A stretch of 64,000 nucleotides of DNA. Source: Nitrospirota bacterium (GTDB taxonomy: Bacteria > Nitrospirota > Thermodesulfovibrionia > Thermodesulfovibrionales > UBA9159). Positions 61,275-64,000 of the stretch are shown piece after piece (position 1 is the stretch's first letter; every line of letters starts with the position of its first letter). The stretch lies in contig JAJYIF010000003.1 of the NCBI GenBank assembly GCA_021790195.1, positions 1-64,000 of the forward strand, written 5' to 3'. The translations under genes were made by a program, and so were the position numbers. Below the pieces are notes generated by a model. That model was not told where the DNA came from. It was given only the letters and a program-made list of their open reading frames with translations, and ran no database searches.

Positions 61275-62678
61275 CTATGCCATTTCTCTCGGATGTCTTC
61301 CCGCACGCCAGTGCGCCTCTATTTCTTCCAGGCTTCGTCCCTTCGTCTCCGGGACAAGATAATAAGCAAAGATCCAAGCCCCCACGGCAATGAGGCCGTA
61401 TATCCAGAACGACCACGCCTTGCCCGCCGCCTGCACGAGCGTGAGGAAGGTCACAGCCACTATCAGATTCGCAATCCAGTTCGACGCAGTAGCTATGCTC
61501 ATCGCAAGGCCGCGTATCTTCAACGGATAGATCTCTGAGATAAGCAGCCAGAAAACAGGGCCGAGGCCCAAGGCGAAGGAGCCGACATATAGCGCAAGGC
61601 TTGCTACAGCGACCCAGCCGAGGGTCCCTGAAAACCCCCGCAGTGAAAACGCGATGCCCAGCGCCGCAAGACCCAGGGTCATGCCGGCAAGACTTGTCAG
61701 CAACAGGGGCCTCCTGCCGAAACTGTCAAGGAGCTGGCGGGAAGCGACCGTCATCAGCACATTCACGAGCCCTACCCCGGCAGTGGCAAGTATTGCTGAG
61801 GAAGCCGACTTGAAACCCGCAAACTGGAAGATGGTCGGCGCATAGTAGATTACTGTATTGATGCCAGTCATCTGCTGAAAGACCGCCAGGCCGACGCCTG
61901 TGAGGAGAGCAGGCCTTACCGACGGTTCTTTCAGTTCCAGCCATCTTCCCCGCTGCCGGCCCAGGCCGGCCTGTATTAACCTAACCTCCGCCTCCACATC
62001 GGCAGTCCCGCGGATTCGTTTTAGGACGTCGAGGGCGTCCCCGGAAAGACCTCGGCTTACAAGCCACCTCGGACTCTCCGGCATGAAGAGCATGCCGATA
62101 CCCAGGGCAGAGGCAGGAAGAACCGCCATTGCAAACATCCACCTCCAACCCCCAACAGCAGAGAACGAGTAGTCAACGATATACGAGAGGACAATCCCTG
62201 TGGTAAGCGCAATCTGATTGAGGGCCACCATCCTCCCCCGAGCATTGGAGGGCGACACCTCCGATATATAGAGCGGGGCGGCAAATGAGGCCGACCCAAT
62301 CGCGATACCCACTACAATTTGTGCGGCAATGAGTGTCCCCACGGCCGATGCAAAAGCCGAACCTACGGCGCCTGAGGCGAAGAGCAGAGCGGTCGCGATA
62401 ATGATCCTGCGCCGTCCGAAGCGGTCGGCGAGAACGCCTCCCGCAGCCGCTCCGAACAATGCGCCCAGAGCGGTCGAACTTATTACGATCTCTTCGATGG
62501 TCGCCGAGAGCAGGAAGTCCTGCTTGATGAAGAGAATGGCGCCGGAGATGACGCCCGTGTTGTAGCCAAAGAGCAGGCCGCCAAGGGCCGAGACACCGGC
62601 CGCAATCGAAACAAAACGTCCGCTCTTTGCCTCAGGGGCTGGGTTATGTCTCTGCGGAAGGTCCTGTCTTGGGTCCAT
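61275..62678 (-). CDS. MFS sugar porter (sugar:H+ symporter-like)
   Basis: 467 residues, twelve membrane helices. Sugar-porter motifs: FGYNTGVISGAILFIKQDF near helix 1, LADRFGRRRIIIA between helices 2 and 3, PESPRWLVSRG before the central loop, and VPETKGRSLEEIEAHW at the C-terminus. QQMTGINTVIYYAPTIFQFA contains the QQxxGxNxxxYY sugar-binding motif. Likely imports glucose or xylose-type sugars. Between the glucoamylase and the glucose-type dehydrogenase, in one direction. Confidence 0.93.
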   Translation of the reverse strand: MDPRQDLPQRHNPAPEAKSGRFVSIAAGVSALGGLLFGYNTGVISGAILFIKQDFLLSATIEEIVISSTALGALFGAAAGGVLADRFGRRRIIIATALLFASGAVGSAFASAVGTLIAAQIVVGIAIGSASFAAPLYISEVSPSNARGRMVALNQIALTTGIVLSYIVDYSFSAVGGWRWMFAMAVLPASALGIGMLFMPESPRWLVSRGLSGDALDVLKRIRGTADVEAEVRLIQAGLGRQRGRWLELKEPSVRPALLTGVGLAVFQQMTGINTVIYYAPTIFQFAGFKSASSAILATAGVGLVNVLMTVASRQLLDSFGRRPLLLTSLAGMTLGLAALGIAFSLRGFSGTLGWVAVASLALYVGSFALGLGPVFWLLISEIYPLKIRGLAMSIATASNWIANLIVAVTFLTLVQAAGKAWSFWIYGLIAVGAWIFAYYLVPETKGRSLEEIEAHWRAGRHPREMA

Positions 62679-62694
62679 GAAGAGGGTCAGGCAA

Positions 62695-63801
62695 TCACGA
62701 TGCCCATTCGATTACGACTTTGATATCGTCCGCGCCGTGATGTTTGAAGGCCTCCTCGAAATCCGGATAATGAAAGCGCTGCGTGATCAGCTTCTGAACA
62801 TGGTCTCCCCACCGTTGCGTCGCTTCCCGGAGATCGTTTACCGCCGCCTGAAAATGGTCGCGCGAGGCATTGACGCTTCCCGTCATTACCTGATTGCCGA
62901 GCACAAGTCTGCGAATCAGCTCCGCGCCCTGGATCTGCAGAGGCCGGTCCCCGCCCGGTATTCCCGTGAGCACATAGACGCCGTTAAGCGCAAGGGCGTC
63001 AAGAAGGTTGAATTCAAGGGACGCAACGCCGGTTGCCTCGAAGATCAGGTCCGCGGGACCCAACTCATTCCGCACGAGGTCCGGCGTCACAGCCCTGCCG
63101 TCCACGTACTTCCCTCCTATGAACTCGAGCCACCTGGGCCTGTCCGTCGCCCTGTCCACGATGTCGGTTCCGTAAACTTCTGCGCCCCGCAACCGCAGGG
63201 CCATCGCGGCGAGCATGCCGACCGGTCCGAGTCCGGCAACGAGACAACGCTTTCCTTGGAGCCAATGAGGGCCGTCAGAAGCACCGGGCAGGCGTGAGAG
63301 CTGGATTCTCAGCGCCTCATCGATCGCCTTCTCCGCAACTGAAAGGGGCTCTGTCAGGACGCCGACGCCTTCGAGCTCCCCAGGCACCGGCACGGCATGG
63401 ATTTCGCTGTCTACGACAAATTCGGTCTCGTATCCGTCCAGCCCCTTGATGCCACGTTCCATGTAGTCCCCGGTCTCGCACATGTCCGACCGCTCCATCA
63501 AACAGGCCCGGCATTTGCCGCATCCCCGCCTCACTGTTAAGACACAGCAGTCTCTCTCCTTAACGCGTGTGACCGCGTTTCCGGTTTCGACGACCTGCCC
63601 CAACATCTCGTGGCCGATCACTAATTCACTACTGCCTTTCGGGGACGCGGCACGTCCGCCAGAGGCCTCCTCGCGGTCCGTGCCGCAGATACCTACGCGT
63701 AACACCTTGACCTTCACGTCATGCGGATGTGTAATATGAGGTTCCGCCCTATCGACCAACCTCAGCCCTGAAGTTCCCGGAACGACTGCAATAGCCTTCA
63801 T
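62695..63801 (-). CDS. Zinc-dependent glucose 1-dehydrogenase-like MDR protein
   Basis: 368 residues. Catalytic zinc region LRVGICGTDREEASGG and VIGHEMLGQV; structural zinc loop GCGKCRACLMERSDMCETGD; Rossmann GLGPVGMLAAMALRLRGAEV. The order and C-terminal part follow the Glu_dehyd (archaeal-type glucose dehydrogenase) family, which oxidises glucose to gluconolactone with NAD(P). First gene of the glucoamylase module, so glucose released from glucan or imported would be oxidised. Other sugars or alcohols are possible. Confidence 0.87.
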   Translation of the reverse strand: MKAIAVVPGTSGLRLVDRAEPHITHPHDVKVKVLRVGICGTDREEASGGRAASPKGSSELVIGHEMLGQVVETGNAVTRVKERDCCVLTVRRGCGKCRACLMERSDMCETGDYMERGIKGLDGYETEFVVDSEIHAVPVPGELEGVGVLTEPLSVAEKAIDEALRIQLSRLPGASDGPHWLQGKRCLVAGLGPVGMLAAMALRLRGAEVYGTDIVDRATDRPRWLEFIGGKYVDGRAVTPDLVRNELGPADLIFEATGVASLEFNLLDALALNGVYVLTGIPGGDRPLQIQGAELIRRLVLGNQVMTGSVNASRDHFQAAVNDLREATQRWGDHVQKLITQRFHYPDFEEAFKHHGADDIKVVIEWAS

Positions 63802-63934
63802 AACACCATCTCCCTTTTCCAGTTCGGAACAATACTCTAACCCGCATCATTCATAAAATATGGGCAAGTGCGGCGCAAAACCTAATACCATCATAGCAGC
63901 AGTTCGACTAACGTCAATATTAGTCTTCTGTCCC

Positions 63935-64000
63935 TTGGTAGTCATTCCGGGCTTGACGCGCCGTGCCTGTCGGCAGGCAGGGAATCCAGTGACTGTTTCC
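63935..64000. repeat. Palindromic intergenic repeat at the window edge
   Basis: The text GTCATTCCGGGCTTGACG, then CCTGTCGGCAGGCAGGGAAT, is of the dispersed intergenic type common in bacterial genomes. It contains the inverted repeat GCCTG-TCGG-CAGGC (63965-63978), and a close relative (GCCTACCGGCAGGC) forms the centre of attC-like site 4 near 49258. The repeat may continue past the window end. Confidence 0.5.

Overview
The window reads as chromosomal DNA of a Gram-negative, probably anaerobic or facultative bacterium. The pointers are outer-membrane and lipoprotein genes, sigma-54 regulation, selenocysteine use, molybdenum hydroxylase genes, a polyferredoxin and many universal stress proteins (USPs). 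Nitrospirota or a deltaproteobacterial lineage (Desulfobacterota) fits best, but this is inferred from gene style; no rRNA or tRNA gene is present to fix it. Two AT-richer accessory islands (about 1-3.3 kb and 44.7-49.4 kb) interrupt a GC-richer core.

Layout. 0-3.3 kb: a tandemly duplicated lipoprotein plus S1/P1-nuclease-like pair, and two unrelated genes that both end inside the same ~125 bp direct repeat, which carries an attC-like site. 3.4-7.4 kb (minus): a molybdenum hydroxylase operon (2Fe-2S subunit, Tat-exported Moco subunit, XdhC, MocA-like). 7.5-16.9 kb: YajQ, MscS, GlgC, thioesterase, metal-binding HMA protein, divergent phosphoglycerate kinase, a Cas6-like fragment, BrnTA, holin-like protein, UvrD-type helicase. 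17.0-23.1 kb: a regulatory and transport island. A YeeE/YedE transporter whose conserved cysteine is encoded by in-frame TGA followed by a SECIS-like hairpin is grouped with three USP genes. It reads divergently from a PAS-AAA-Fis sigma-54 activator and a histidine kinase with a haem-c motif. The divergent gap holds a -24/-12 promoter and a nested dyad of the kind used as an upstream activator site.

23.5-31.7 kb: P2-type cation ATPase with an HD protein, LarB, GpsA, a membrane polyferredoxin, another USP, a two-CW-domain protein and a Tyr-rich lipoprotein. 31.7-44.7 kb: core genes (glycosyltransferase 9, WalJ-like MBL hydrolase, Dxs, prenyl synthase, GuaA, GuaB, PurM, M23 peptidase, bactofilin, MiaB, MtaB). 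45.4-49.4 kb: a cluster of attC-like sites without an integrase, carrying a 523-residue membrane protein of unknown function, a TIR-like protein, a HEAT-like protein, a truncated secreted peptide and HicBA. 49.4-54.9 kb (minus): PfpI, a CopC/CopD/outer-membrane module, a phosphoribosyltransferase pair, Fe/Mn SOD and an isoprenylcysteine-methyltransferase-like protein. 54.9-63.8 kb (minus): YyaL-type thioredoxin protein, acetyl-CoA hydrolase/GNAT fusion, GH15 glucoamylase, sugar porter and glucose-type dehydrogenase, which look like a glucan-to-gluconate module.

The most interesting system is the 17.0-23.1 kb island: a probable selenocysteine-containing sulfur or selenium transporter with stress proteins under a haem-sensing, sigma-54-dependent switch. 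Second is the integrase-less cassette cluster at 45-49 kb with a TIR-domain cassette.
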